Shown here one piece after another: positions 55,114 through 64,000 of a stretch of DNA of 64,000 bases. The stretch's first letter is position 1; every line of letters starts with the position of its first letter. The DNA is from Bostrychus sinensis (Eukaryota > Chordata > Actinopteri > Gobiiformes > Eleotridae). Made by a program: the position numbers and the translations under genes. Under the pieces are notes generated by a model. The model was given only the letters and a program-made list of their open reading frames with translations, was not told where the DNA came from and did no database searches. Where the stretch lies: assembly GCA_020698575.1 (NCBI GenBank), contig CM036243.1, positions 37,570,488 through 37,634,487 of the forward strand, in the 5' to 3' direction.

Positions 55114-55485
55114 TGACGGCCCGCACTCTGACTGCCCCTTTAAATGTGTCTGGCTGCAGAGTGGGCGGGTCGTCAGGCGTGTCACACCTGAGAGAGGGGA
55201 GTGGCTTAGTCTTTATAAGCAGGACTTCCTGGTTTCTGCACTCTCTCTTTCTCAGGTGAGCCACCCTCTTTGTTTTATAGTATGTTTTGACTTCACACAT
55301 TTCACCACACATTTCACCCCATACCCATTTACACCTTCAAGCATTGCTTTCACCACTGATATATACTACCAACACCTGTACTTCACATTTAAAGGAATCA
55401 CTAAAACTAAATAAATGAACTGGTAAACTGACTTTTGTGTGTGAGACTTCTCTCTTTTGTTACTGACCTGAGCCAGTTAGTAACA
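55114..55485 (+). mobile_element. Gypsy 5' LTR
   Basis: 372 bases from TGACGGCCCG to GTTAGTAACA. TATA box (TATAA, 55,214-55,218) and AATAAA-type signal at about 55,410. It differs from the 3' LTR by one substitution (AACTGG against AATTGG) and by lacking a 15-base duplication. If the ends are taken as TTGT...ACAA, the flanks AATAAA (55,105-55,110 and 61,270-61,275) form a target duplication, though in low-complexity sequence. Confidence 0.95.
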
Positions 55486-55487
55486 AA

Positions 55488-55505
55488 TGGGGGCTCGTCC
55501 GGGAA
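55488..55505 (+). promoter_or_regulatory. Primer binding site, tRNA-Pro type
   Basis: TGGGGGCTCGTCCGGGAA, two bases after the LTR, matches the complement of the tRNA-Pro 3' end at 17 of 18 positions by recall of that sequence. Confidence 0.9.
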
Positions 55506-56094
55506 CATTGAATCCTATTGTTTGTTGTTCCTCTCATATTGTTGTATTTGTCTTAAGCAAACTAAGTCAAGTTTTGTGAGTAGTGCTTGAGTGTTCCTAT
55601 GAGTAGGACAATGGTTGGAGAGGAGAGCTTCACACAATTGAGGGTGGCTTTTGTAGAGAGGTTTTAGTGTTAAGTCCACACTTTAGGTTGAAACTTTAAC
55701 AGCAGTTGACTGTGTTACAGCCATTAAAGTTGGAAGGGGGCACTCCTGGTAGGCATAAGAACGTGGCCCGGGAAACTGGACACGTTGTTTTTTGTTTTAG
55801 TTTGTTATTTTTGTGCTGGCACGTGGGTAGAGCAGTTGTCTCGGGTACACAGCCGTGACTGCCTAGGTGGGTCGCCAGTTTGCTGGTTGTTTGGCCGGGT
55901 CATCGGTAGCAGTGTTTAAAACACCTCCCACAAGTCTGGTACGAAGACTAGGGGCTAAGCTAGTTAGCTAGTTTTGGACTAGGTAGTCAGCTAGTGGGGT
56001 TGCCTCCCTCTCTTTAGGGCTATAGTGACAATAGTCAAAGTGTGTAGTTGAAGTAGTTTAATCTTTAGGAAATTTTGTGTTTAGTTGTGTGGAC

Positions 56095-59000
56095 ATGGTA
56101 TCTGTTTCAGATTTTCTTAAGAATCCTAGTGAGAGAGGTTTGCGTGGATTCAGTAAAAAGCAGTTGGTGGAAGTAGCAAGACATTTTGACATTGATTTTC
56201 CCAGACAATCCAAAAAACATTCTATTTTGGATATAGTGAAAAGAGCGCTCAGAGAGCGGCGTTTTTTCCAAAGCTCTTGTGACAAAATGGAGGCTGCTGC
56301 TCCTGGCCTTAGTACTCCAGATCTAACATCTAATCCTCCCTCTTCTGGTGGTTTAGCAACATTAACTTTTGAACAACAAAAAGAATTGCTAATGCTACAA
56401 CATCAACAGGCGTTGGAGCTAGAACGAGAGAGGGCCCGAGAATTGGAGCGGGAAAGGGCTAAGGAGTATGAACTTGAATTAGAAAAACAGAGTCTGGAGC
56501 GGTACAGATTGGACCTCATTAGAGATGGTAAGCTAAGTGATCCTTCTTTGTCTGTGCCTGTAGAGCCCAGGAATCATTTTGATGTTTCTATTAACTTAAA
56601 ACTGTTGCCTAAGTTTTCAGAGCAGGACCCTGACACCTTTTTCTTACTTTTTGAGAGGTTGTCCCAGACTAGGAAGTGGTCTGATTCAGAACAGACTTTG
56701 TTATTGCAGTGTGTGCTAACTGGGAAAGCACAGCAAGCCTTTTCAGCTTTAAATACCATAGACAGTAAAAGCTATCAAAAGGTTAAAGCTGCAGTATTGA
56801 AAGCTTATGAACTGGTACCAGAAGCATACAGGCAGAAGTTTAGGAACTCTAAAAAACCAGAGGGCCAAACTTATGTGGAGTTTGCTCGTGAGCTGGCTAT
56901 ACAGTTTAACAGGTGGCAAACAGCTTGTGAGGTTGAGACTTATCCTCAGTTATGCGAGGTAATATTGTTAGAGCAATTTAAGTCTACACTTCCTGACTGT
57001 GTAGCTAACTACTTGAATGAGCACAAGGTAAAAACTACCTCTGAGGCAGCTGTACTTGCAGATGAGTACTTGCTAACTTCGAAAGGTAACACTAACTGGA
57101 GACTCAAAGAGTCTGCCACCTATCCAAAGGCTACTGTACTGGAGTCAACAAGTAACCGCTCCAAGCAGGATCCCAGTAAAACCTGTAATTACTGTTTAGG
57201 GCGTGGTCATTGGAAAAATGAATGTCCTGTGTTAAAAGCTAAAGTTAAAACTCATCCAGGTAAACATTCACCCAAACCAGCAGCACTGGCTGTCTCTGCT
57301 TCTTCGGGTGAGAGAGCAAAAGCTATAGCTGCAGTGCAGGCTCTCACCAAGCCTGAGCCTCAAGTAAATGCTGGAAGCTCTCAGCCCTCTTCAGAAGCTG
57401 ATTTGGAGATGGTTGATCCAGGTTATAGGCCATATGTCTCCAGGGGTTATGTCTCATTGGTAGGTGGAAATGAGAATGTACCAGTCAACATTCTTAGAGA
57501 TTCAGGTGCCCTGTATTCTTTTATCTCTGCATCTGTATTGCCATTTTCTCCTAAATCAGAAACTGGGGGATTTGCAAAGATCAGGGGCATGAGTTTGCAT
57601 ATATTGACTGTTCCAGTACACCGTGTTAGCTTGTCTTCTGACTTTATCAAAGGTGAGGTTGCTCTAGGGGTCTGTCCTAGCTTACCTGTGGAGGGAATAC
57701 AGGTTATACTAGGAAATGACCTAGCCGGAGCTCTGATGTGGGGAGAACCTTCTACTGTGAATACGGTTTTACAGTCTAGCACCGGTGAAGTCGGCTCCCC
57801 TGCATGTGTTGTTACCCGAGCACAGAGCAAAAAACCAGATGACAGTTTAGAAAAGGCTAGCCTATCGAAAACTCAGCCAAAAGTCTCTTTTCCCTTGACT
57901 GACTTCTCACTTTATGTCACCAGAAATGAGCTGATTGAAGAACAGAAAGTTGACTCTTCTTTGAAGGACTTATTTCAGAATGTTGAGTCTGCAGAGGACT
58001 TAGAAGGAGCTATCTGTGGTTATTGTTTGGAGGAGGGGATGTTGGTGAGGAAATGGGTTCCCCGCACTGACAAGTTTGTTGGTGAGGCTATCTTCCAAGT
58101 AGTAGTTCCCTCTAAGTTCAGGTCAGAGGTTTTAAAAACAGCTCATTGTGGTGTAGCTGGACATTTGGGTGTAAATAAAACCTATGACAAAGTGCTCCGC
58201 TACTTCTACTGGCCTAAACTTAAGAGAGATGTTTCCTCTTTTGTTAAATCTTGTCATACTTGTCAGCTAACTGGGAAGCCCAACCAAGTTATTAAACCTA
58301 TGCTGTTGAAGCCTATTCCTGCAGTTGGTCAGCCTTTTGAACATCTTGTGATTGACTGTGTTGGTCCCTTGCCCAAGTCTAAAGCAGGCATTATGTACTT
58401 GTTAACAATAATGTGCCTAAATACACGTTATCCAGTGGCCTATCCCCTCAGGAATATAACCACTAAGTCTGTTGTTAAAGCTTTGTCTCAGTTCATCTCA
58501 GTGTTTGGTATCCCAAAGGTCATACAAACTGACCAAGGGACAAATTTTACTTCTAACATGTTTGCAGAAGTCCTCAAACAACTACAAGTCAAGCATGCAA
58601 CATCTACACCATATCATCCAGAGAGTCAGGGGGCTCTTGAACGCTTTCATCAGACCCTCAAGTCTCTGCTGCGTGCTTACTGCACTGAGCTTGACCGAGA
58701 CTGGGAGGAAGGTCTGCCCTGGCTTATGTTGGCAGCCAGAGAAGCCACCCAAGCCAGTACAGGCTTTAGTCCGAATGAGCTGGTATTTGGCCATTCTGTT
58801 CGTGGTCCTTTAGCTCTGTTGCAGAGTGACCGGAAAAGTTCTCCTCCTCCCACTAATCTTATTGACTATGTCAATGACTTTAAAAGACGACTGTATGAAG
58901 CTGGGAAACAGGCAAAACTTAATTTGGAAAAGTCTCAAGGGAAAATGAAGAAACTGTTTGACTGTAAAGCTGTGAAACGTGGTTTTAGTCCTGGTGACCA

Positions 59001-60462
59001 AGTGTTGGCCTTATTGCCAGTAGTAAGTTCTCCTTTTCAGGCCAAGTTTGCTGGTCCTTACACCGTTATAAAACAGGTTTCAGAGCAAAACTACATGATT
59101 TCTACTCCTACCAGGCGAAGGAAGTCCCAACTCTGTCATATCAACTTGTTGAAACCTTACTTTTTACAGCCTGACAACTTTGAAGTCAAGTCAGGGGCAG
59201 TGGCTGCACCTCTAAGTGGTTCATCTTTTGTTTACCAAAATGAAACTGAGGATGTTAGTGCCCCTGATGACTGTGTTTTGCAAGGTCGACTTAAAAACTC
59301 TGAGTCACTTAACAACCTGGATCAGGTGTTGGGTCATTTGTCTGAGGCGAGGAGGGAGCAGCTGAAAAATTTAATCATGTCTTTCCCCTTGTTGTTCTCG
59401 GATACTCCATCTTGTACAAACTTGATAGAACATGATATTGATGTAGGCGATGCTGTGCCCATTCGCCAGCGTTTTTATCGAGCATCACCAGAAAAACAAG
59501 AACAGTTAGGAAAGGAAGTTAAATATATGTTAGAAAACAACATAGCTGTCCCCTCTAACTCAAGCTGGGCTTCACCCAGTTTGCTGGTGAAAAAACCGGA
59601 CCAGACATTTAGACCTTGCACTGATTTCCGTAAGGTTAACAAGGTCACTAAACCAGACTCTCTTCCTCTTCCATGCCTAGATGACTGCGTGGACAGAGTA
59701 GGCGCAGCCAAGTTTGTCAGCAAATTTGACTTGCTGAAGGGCTATTGGCAGGTTCCTTTGTCCAAACGCGCACAGGATATTTCTGCTTTCATAACATCTT
59801 CTGGTTTGTATTCTTATAAAGTGCTGCCTTTTGGGTTACGGAATGCTCCTGCCACCTTTCAAAGATTAATGAATCTGGTTGTTGCAGATTTAGAAGGTTG
59901 TGCAGTGTATTTGGATGACGTAGTAATTTACAGCGATACATGGGACGAGCATTTACAGAGAATACATGCCTTGTTCAATCGTTTGGTTTGGGCCCAGCTC
60001 ACTGTAAATTTGGCCAAGTGTGAGTTCGGCAAAGGTACAGTAACTTACTTGGGGAAAGTAGTAGGTCAGGGGAAAGTTAGACCAATTAGAGCCAAGGTTG
60101 AAGCTATTGATCAGTTTCCTCCACCATCTTCCAAAAAAGAGCTGATGAGGTTTCTAGGGATGGCAGGTTATTACCGTCAGTTTTGTAAATACTTTTCAAC
60201 AGTTGTTGCTCCACTCACGGATCTGCTTAGTCCTAAAGTTAAGTTTGTGTGGACACCGGGCTGCCAGACGGCATTTGACGGGGTAAAATCTTTGATGTGT
60301 TCGGCTCCCGTTTTGGCTGCGCCAAGGTTATCTGAGCCTTTTCAGATCCAGGTCGACTCCAGTGGAGTTGGTGCAGGGGCTGTTTTACTGCAGACTGGCG
60401 AGGATGGGTTAGTCCACCCAGTCAGTTTTTTTTTTCTCGCAAATTTAACAAACATCAGGTGA
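56095..60462 (+). CDS. Gmr1-like gag-pol polyprotein (gag-PR-IN-RT, start of RNase H)
   Basis: The ATG at 56,095 was chosen; the frame is open 18 bases further up but without ATG. A SAP-like N-terminus (about residues 3-50) is followed by a Glu/Arg-rich coiled coil (about 95-150), a gag domain of the type related to the SCAN domain (about 160-330), a CCHC zinc knuckle from C364, a protease DSG at D469, and integrase zinc residues H684, H690, C720, C723. Then the integrase core D754, D813, E849 (35 residues between the last two), a GPY-type region (FAGPYTV), reverse transcriptase with YLDD at 1272-1275, and RNase H start with D1421. Gag and pol share one frame without a stop. The frame leaves at a run of ten Ts (60,426-60,435). 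Confidence 0.9.
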   Translation: MVSVSDFLKNPSERGLRGFSKKQLVEVARHFDIDFPRQSKKHSILDIVKRALRERRFFQSSCDKMEAAAPGLSTPDLTSNPPSSGGLATLTFEQQKELLMLQHQQALELERERARELERERAKEYELELEKQSLERYRLDLIRDGKLSDPSLSVPVEPRNHFDVSINLKLLPKFSEQDPDTFFLLFERLSQTRKWSDSEQTLLLQCVLTGKAQQAFSALNTIDSKSYQKVKAAVLKAYELVPEAYRQKFRNSKKPEGQTYVEFARELAIQFNRWQTACEVETYPQLCEVILLEQFKSTLPDCVANYLNEHKVKTTSEAAVLADEYLLTSKGNTNWRLKESATYPKATVLESTSNRSKQDPSKTCNYCLGRGHWKNECPVLKAKVKTHPGKHSPKPAALAVSASSGERAKAIAAVQALTKPEPQVNAGSSQPSSEADLEMVDPGYRPYVSRGYVSLVGGNENVPVNILRDSGALYSFISASVLPFSPKSETGGFAKIRGMSLHILTVPVHRVSLSSDFIKGEVALGVCPSLPVEGIQVILGNDLAGALMWGEPSTVNTVLQSSTGEVGSPACVVTRAQSKKPDDSLEKASLSKTQPKVSFPLTDFSLYVTRNELIEEQKVDSSLKDLFQNVESAEDLEGAICGYCLEEGMLVRKWVPRTDKFVGEAIFQVVVPSKFRSEVLKTAHCGVAGHLGVNKTYDKVLRYFYWPKLKRDVSSFVKSCHTCQLTGKPNQVIKPMLLKPIPAVGQPFEHLVIDCVGPLPKSKAGIMYLLTIMCLNTRYPVAYPLRNITTKSVVKALSQFISVFGIPKVIQTDQGTNFTSNMFAEVLKQLQVKHATSTPYHPESQGALERFHQTLKSLLRAYCTELDRDWEEGLPWLMLAAREATQASTGFSPNELVFGHSVRGPLALLQSDRKSSPPPTNLIDYVNDFKRRLYEAGKQAKLNLEKSQGKMKKLFDCKAVKRGFSPGDQVLALLPVVSSPFQAKFAGPYTVIKQVSEQNYMISTPTRRRKSQLCHINLLKPYFLQPDNFEVKSGAVAAPLSGSSFVYQNETEDVSAPDDCVLQGRLKNSESLNNLDQVLGHLSEARREQLKNLIMSFPLLFSDTPSCTNLIEHDIDVGDAVPIRQRFYRASPEKQEQLGKEVKYMLENNIAVPSNSSWASPSLLVKKPDQTFRPCTDFRKVNKVTKPDSLPLPCLDDCVDRVGAAKFVSKFDLLKGYWQVPLSKRAQDISAFITSSGLYSYKVLPFGLRNAPATFQRLMNLVVADLEGCAVYLDDVVIYSDTWDEHLQRIHALFNRLVWAQLTVNLAKCEFGKGTVTYLGKVVGQGKVRPIRAKVEAIDQFPPPSSKKELMRFLGMAGYYRQFCKYFSTVVAPLTDLLSPKVKFVWTPGCQTAFDGVKSLMCSAPVLAAPRLSEPFQIQVDSSGVGAGAVLLQTGEDGLVHPVSFFFLANLTNIR

Positions 60463-60716
60463 ATTATTCTATCATAGAAAAGGAGGCACTTGCACTGATC
60501 TGGGCTCTGCAACATTTTGAGGTTTATGTTGGGGGTGGTGTAAGACCTGTTGTTGTCTACACTGATCACAATCCACTCACTTTTCTGCACTCCTTACAAA
60601 ACCCGAACCAAAGGCTAATGAGGTGGTGTCTTTACCTCCAGCCGTTCAACCTAGACATACGTCACATTAAGGGCACGGAAAATATTTTAGCGGATGCACT
60701 GTCAAGATCTGTGTAA
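60459..60716 (+). pseudogene. Gypsy RNase H C-terminal part, out of frame
   Basis: This continues the RNase H domain in another frame: EKEALALIWALQHFEVY, YTDHNPLTFL and the end HIKGTENILADALSR. The stop at 60,714-60,716 is the natural polyprotein end. The break is the T run at 60,426-60,435, typical of slippage or a sequencing miscount. Confidence 0.85.
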
Positions 60717-60866
60717 AGGTCAATGTGTCTTGCCTGTCATACAGATGACTAATTTTGTTCTCTTCTTAATTTGCTTCTTTAGGTACCAAAGTTGCTGGAG
60801 ACGGGGACGAAGCTAATTGGCTCATCCAAATTGGCGGGTGGTCCTATTGGCCCACATCTTTGTTGT

Positions 60867-60881
60867 GGGGGGGGGGGGGGG
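60867..60881 (+). promoter_or_regulatory. G-run at the polypurine tract position
   Basis: Fifteen Gs directly precede the 3' LTR, where the plus-strand primer (polypurine tract) is expected. The run may itself have grown by slippage. Confidence 0.7.
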
Positions 60882-61268
60882 TGACGGCCCGCACTCTGAC
60901 TGCCCGCACTCTGACTGCCCCTTTAAATGTGTCTGGCTGCAGAGTGGGCGGGTCGTCAGGCGTGTCACACCTGAGAGAGGGGAGTGGCTTAGTCTTTATA
61001 AGCAGGACTTCCTGGTTTCTGCACTCTCTCTTTCTCAGGTGAGCCACCCTCTTTGTTTTATAGTATGTTTTGACTTCACACATTTCACCACACATTTCAC
61101 CCCATACCCATTTACACCTTCAAGCATTGCTTTCACCACTGATATATACTACCAACACCTGTACTTCACATTTAAAGGAATCACTAAAACTAAATAAATG
61201 AATTGGTAAACTGACTTTTGTGTGTGAGACTTCTCTCTTTTGTTACTGACCTGAGCCAGTTAGTAACA
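60882..61268 (+). mobile_element. Gypsy 3' LTR with 15-base duplication
   Basis: 387 bases. Same as the 5' LTR except one C/T difference and CCCGCACTCTGACTG present twice near the start. Confidence 0.95.
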
Positions 61269-61289
61269 AAATAAATAAATAATAAATGC

Positions 61290-64000
61290 TTCTTTTCAGG
61301 CTTTTAGAAATAGTTGTGGACACCTTTGCACTAGTATTTCAAGTTTTATAACTTAAAATAATGTGATATGTGATGTTACTTTGCAGAGAACATTTGGATT
61401 CGGTGTCTGTTGCCCCCTGCTGGCAACGGTGGGGACTGGACAAAGCATAAAATGGCTATTTAGCATGGCTATTAACAACATGATGCTAACAGTGCTTTGT
61501 AGAGACGGTGGTTTAAGGCTGACATTATCAGAACGAGTTTGGTGACAGTGTATGGGCTTTAGAAACACACAGGAGCAGGACAAAGAATGAATTAAAATGG
61601 GCAGTTGTGTTGTGTGTGATTATATATCACGTAAATACCCTGCTTGCTTTATATTTGCTGAAATAAAGTGTGCCGGCTTTAGTTAACTGACATCGCTATC
61701 CCACCTCTGTGCTCAGCGATCAGTTAAATATTTAACACACATGTGCTAAAATCCTTGTTTGAAGGATTAAACTGCTTTAGTCCATAGCATCGTTAGTTTG
61801 GTGATTTTATTTTGCGATGTGTAAGACATGAATATGTTTTTTGAAGCTGCCCTTGTCCGGCTGCTCGCTTACAAGCTGTGACCGGATGTTGATCATTCTG
61901 TTTAGCTGAATGCGAAAGTAGCTAGCGCATAACCCCTATTACCGTTAGCACTGCATTTCTTACTGTTTATATCTGGTTGTGTGTTTATATTTGATTGTGT
62001 TTATATTTGATTGTGTGTTTATATTTGATTGTGTGTTTATATTTGATTGTGTGTTTATATTTGATTGTGTGTTTATATTTGATTGTGTTTGTTTGTTTGT
62101 GTTTTTATATCTGATTGTGTGTTTATGTTTGATCGTGTGTTTATATTTGATTGTGTGTTTATGTTTATATCTGTTTATTTGTGATTGTGTGTTGTGTGTC
62201 AAAAGTGACTGGATTTAGAAGATGAATGAATGATCTACATTTTTTATATATTACCAAGAATTTAGTTGTTTGTTATTTGTCAAACTCTAGTTTATTCTGC
62301 ATATTTTTTTTATTTTTTATTTTTTTATTTAACACCTAAAGTGAATTATTGTTGCACCCGAAGGCATTGACAATCAGAACAAATGCTTAAAATGTACATT
62401 TCAAAAAGACATATCAAAGATGTGTTTTTTGCTTGTGTTCCGAAGCATGTTTTTGAAGTGCTCTAATGGTCACATTTTTATATAGCGCTTTTCCACCTTC
62501 ATGGGCACTCAAAGCGCTTTGTAGCACAATCCCACAGCTCTGGAACATTATTTAGAAGTTTAGTTAAAAAGAGAGAGGGGGAGCGGTCCAGTGCTCTGCT
62601 GGTGGGATATGAAATGCCAGGCAGGCTAAGAGTTGTACGCCTCATTTGAATAGCACTTTTTTGATAACAGGACAAAAAGTCAAGAGAGCTTGAGGTAATG
62701 CTCCATGGATCAGTTTACAGCCATAACACATCAATGCATAATTTATTAATATGAACTAACTATAGTATAATCCAGCCACAAGGGGGCACAAGTATGTGTC
62801 CAGCTTTTGTGCAGCCCCCAAGTCTGGATAAATGGGAGAAGGTTAAAAAAGCAAGGGCATCTGGTGTAAAACCTATGCCAGTTCAATATCATTGCACAAT
62901 AGGTGCCAGGATAATATACTGCTGCGACTCCAAAAGGGAAAAGCCACAAAAACTAACTATAGTGTGATAAAACCTTTCCATATCAGAGAGTCCAAAAATA
63001 CTAACTACTAAACTAAATGGAGCTTATATGAAGCTGGTTAATAAAACACACAAAACTTCAAATACATAAGGTTCTTTATTTCTCAAAGTTTTAAAATAAA
63101 AATGGAATAAAAATAGCCCTACTGTAGACTTGATTAAAAATGGCTTAGCGCTCCAGAACAGAAACATGTGAAAGAGCAACAAAATGGTGCAATAACACAA
63201 TACAACATGTGCAGACGTAAGATAATAATAATCAAACAGCAGTGACACCTTTGTGAGAAGACAAAACAAAAATAAAACTCACAGTTACAGCCTTTACCTG
63301 AGCTTATTACATAGTAAATAATTGATTACACAGTTGCTTACTGAGATTCTCAAGTTTTCATGAGGCCTAAAACATGTTCTCCACAAGTGGTGGCATTGTC
63401 AGACTCAATGTGTCCATCTTTTTGGATCTTTCCAAGCAAAAATGTGTCAAGAAAAACAATACCAAGACAACAATTGGAGCATAAAAGTGTAGAAGAGTAC
63501 CTACGAAGTAACAACATAATTCATAATGCAGTGTTATTTTTTTACCTTGAAAGTAGTGTTGCATGTTGTCTGTGTGGGTGGTCACATAGAGTCACATGAC
63601 CTCTCCATGTGACCTGTCTCACTATTAAGTCCACCTGGTGTCTTCTTTTTTAAAATCATGTCTGTCCTGATGAAGACCATTTTAAGAGTTGACATGTCCC
63701 TTGTTTGTAAATAAATAACTTGTTGTAATAAAAAAACATTTAACTAAAGTCAGAGTGTCTCAGATCTCCTTCTTTTCTTTGTTCTGCAGCTTTTATTGTC
63801 CAGAATTTGTGCTTGAATTTGTAAGGACTAATGCAAATGAATTGTGTCCTGATTGTTTAAACTTTAAATTGTAAATATAAATTCATGTAAAAACTGAATT
63901 AGATGGCAGAGTGGCGTCATGAACAGGATCTGTGGAATTGGATCCTGTTCGTGACACCATTTTGTGAAGGAATTGTTGTAGTTCTTAAGATCTCATGAAG
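61290..64000. other. Distal part of unit 2 and start of unit 3
   Basis: Colinear with 24.3-27.36 kb of unit 1, for example TGTTGCCCCCTGCTGGCAA at 24,430 and 61,410, and the 26.5-kb block at 63.1 kb. No coding signal. A fish repeat with TATAGCGCTTTTCCACC is at about 62,478-62,530. The last 60 bases match unit starts at 4,733 and 27,311. Confidence 0.65.
61975..62190. repeat. 18-base minisatellite, about ten units
   Basis: The unit is GTGTTTATATTTGATTGT, with some units 16 bases or changed. The same locus in unit 1 (25,385-25,450) has about four. It is open on both strands, so it makes repetitive frames that are not genes. Confidence 0.9.

Larger units (their letters stand above)
55114..61268 (+). 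mobile_element. Gmr1-like Ty3/Gypsy LTR retrotransposon, 6.15 kb, young
   Basis: Complete structure: 5' LTR, primer site, leader, one long gag-pol frame, separated RNase H end, G-rich purine tract, 3' LTR. Domain order is gag, protease, integrase, reverse transcriptase, RNase H, i.e. integrase first as in copia and unlike ordinary Gypsy. That order is the hallmark of Gmr1, first described in Atlantic cod. Near-identical LTRs show recent insertion. The only coding defect I see is a frameshift in a T run. Confidence 0.9.
27310..63950 (-). repeat. Tandem array unit 2 (contains NLR gene A)
   Basis: This has the same landmarks as unit 1 in the same order, but is 36.6 kb long. The extra length is mostly the 16-kb nest in intron 1 of gene A and the 6.2-kb Gypsy element. 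The end at about 63,942 repeats the unit start, so the next unit begins inside the last 60 bases of the window. Confidence 0.8.

Noticed and set aside
61975..62190. CRISPR-like array
   Set aside because: Direct tandem repeats with no spacers in a vertebrate sequence.
61960..62218. Repetitive 80-codon proteins on both strands
   Set aside because: The frames come only from an 18-base minisatellite whose unit length is a multiple of three.

Overview
The window is vertebrate nuclear DNA, almost certainly from a ray-finned (teleost) fish. Genes are split by GT-AG introns, and the two host genes have the fish-specific NLR layout: FISNA plus NACHT, LRR exons of 174 bases and a C-terminal PRY-SPRY (B30.2) exon. 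The repeats are typical of teleosts: tRNA-type SINEs, RTE, L1 and CR1/L2 LINEs, Tc1, hAT and piggyBac-like elements, and a Gmr1-like Gypsy element. No bacterial or CRISPR feature is present.

The backbone is a tandem array of NLRC3-like NLR genes on the minus strand. Unit 1 (about 4.7-27.3 kb) carries gene B: B30.2 exon at 5.1-5.7 kb, LRR exons at 12.7-14.0 kb, FISNA-NACHT exon at 14.1-15.9 kb, N-terminal exons up to 17.2 kb, and a 5' UTR exon near 17.6 kb. Unit 2 (about 27.3-63.95 kb) carries gene A: B30.2 at 27.7-28.3 kb, LRR at 31.8-32.4 kb, NACHT at 32.5-34.3 kb, N-terminal exons up to 35.7 kb, and a 5' UTR exon at 52.3 kb. The last bases of the window repeat the sequence that lies about 0.4-1 kb downstream of the B30.2 exon in both units, so a third unit should begin just past the window end. 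The tail of another unit is at 3.5-4.7 kb. Gene B has two single-base frameshifts. Gene A has a nonsense codon and several frameshifts. Both therefore look like pseudogenes, or like genes in a sequence with residual indel errors.

Unit 2 is longer mainly because of transposons. A 16-kb nest fills intron 1 of gene A (35.7-51.7 kb), and the matching place in unit 1 is an intact TTAA empty site. The nest holds a piggyBac-like shell, a Tc1 element, hAT elements, an L1-type LINE (minus strand, itself hit by an RTE LINE and two hAT copies) and a CR1/L2-type LINE (plus strand, itself hit by a probable solo LTR and a 0.9-kb DNA transposon). Further right, a young and nearly intact Gypsy element of the Gmr1 type (55.11-61.27 kb) sits in the A-rich tail of an L2-like fragment. 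It has integrase before reverse transcriptase, a tRNA-Pro primer site, and LTRs differing by one base and one 15-base duplication.

The NLR products would be cytosolic sensors: FISNA-NACHT as an ATP-driven oligomerisation switch, LRR and B30.2 as ligand-binding parts. The transposons are not part of that function, but they and unequal exchange between LRR exons explain most of the difference between the two units. Exon limits were set by eye from splice sites and by comparing the two copies. No alignment, database search or dating was run.
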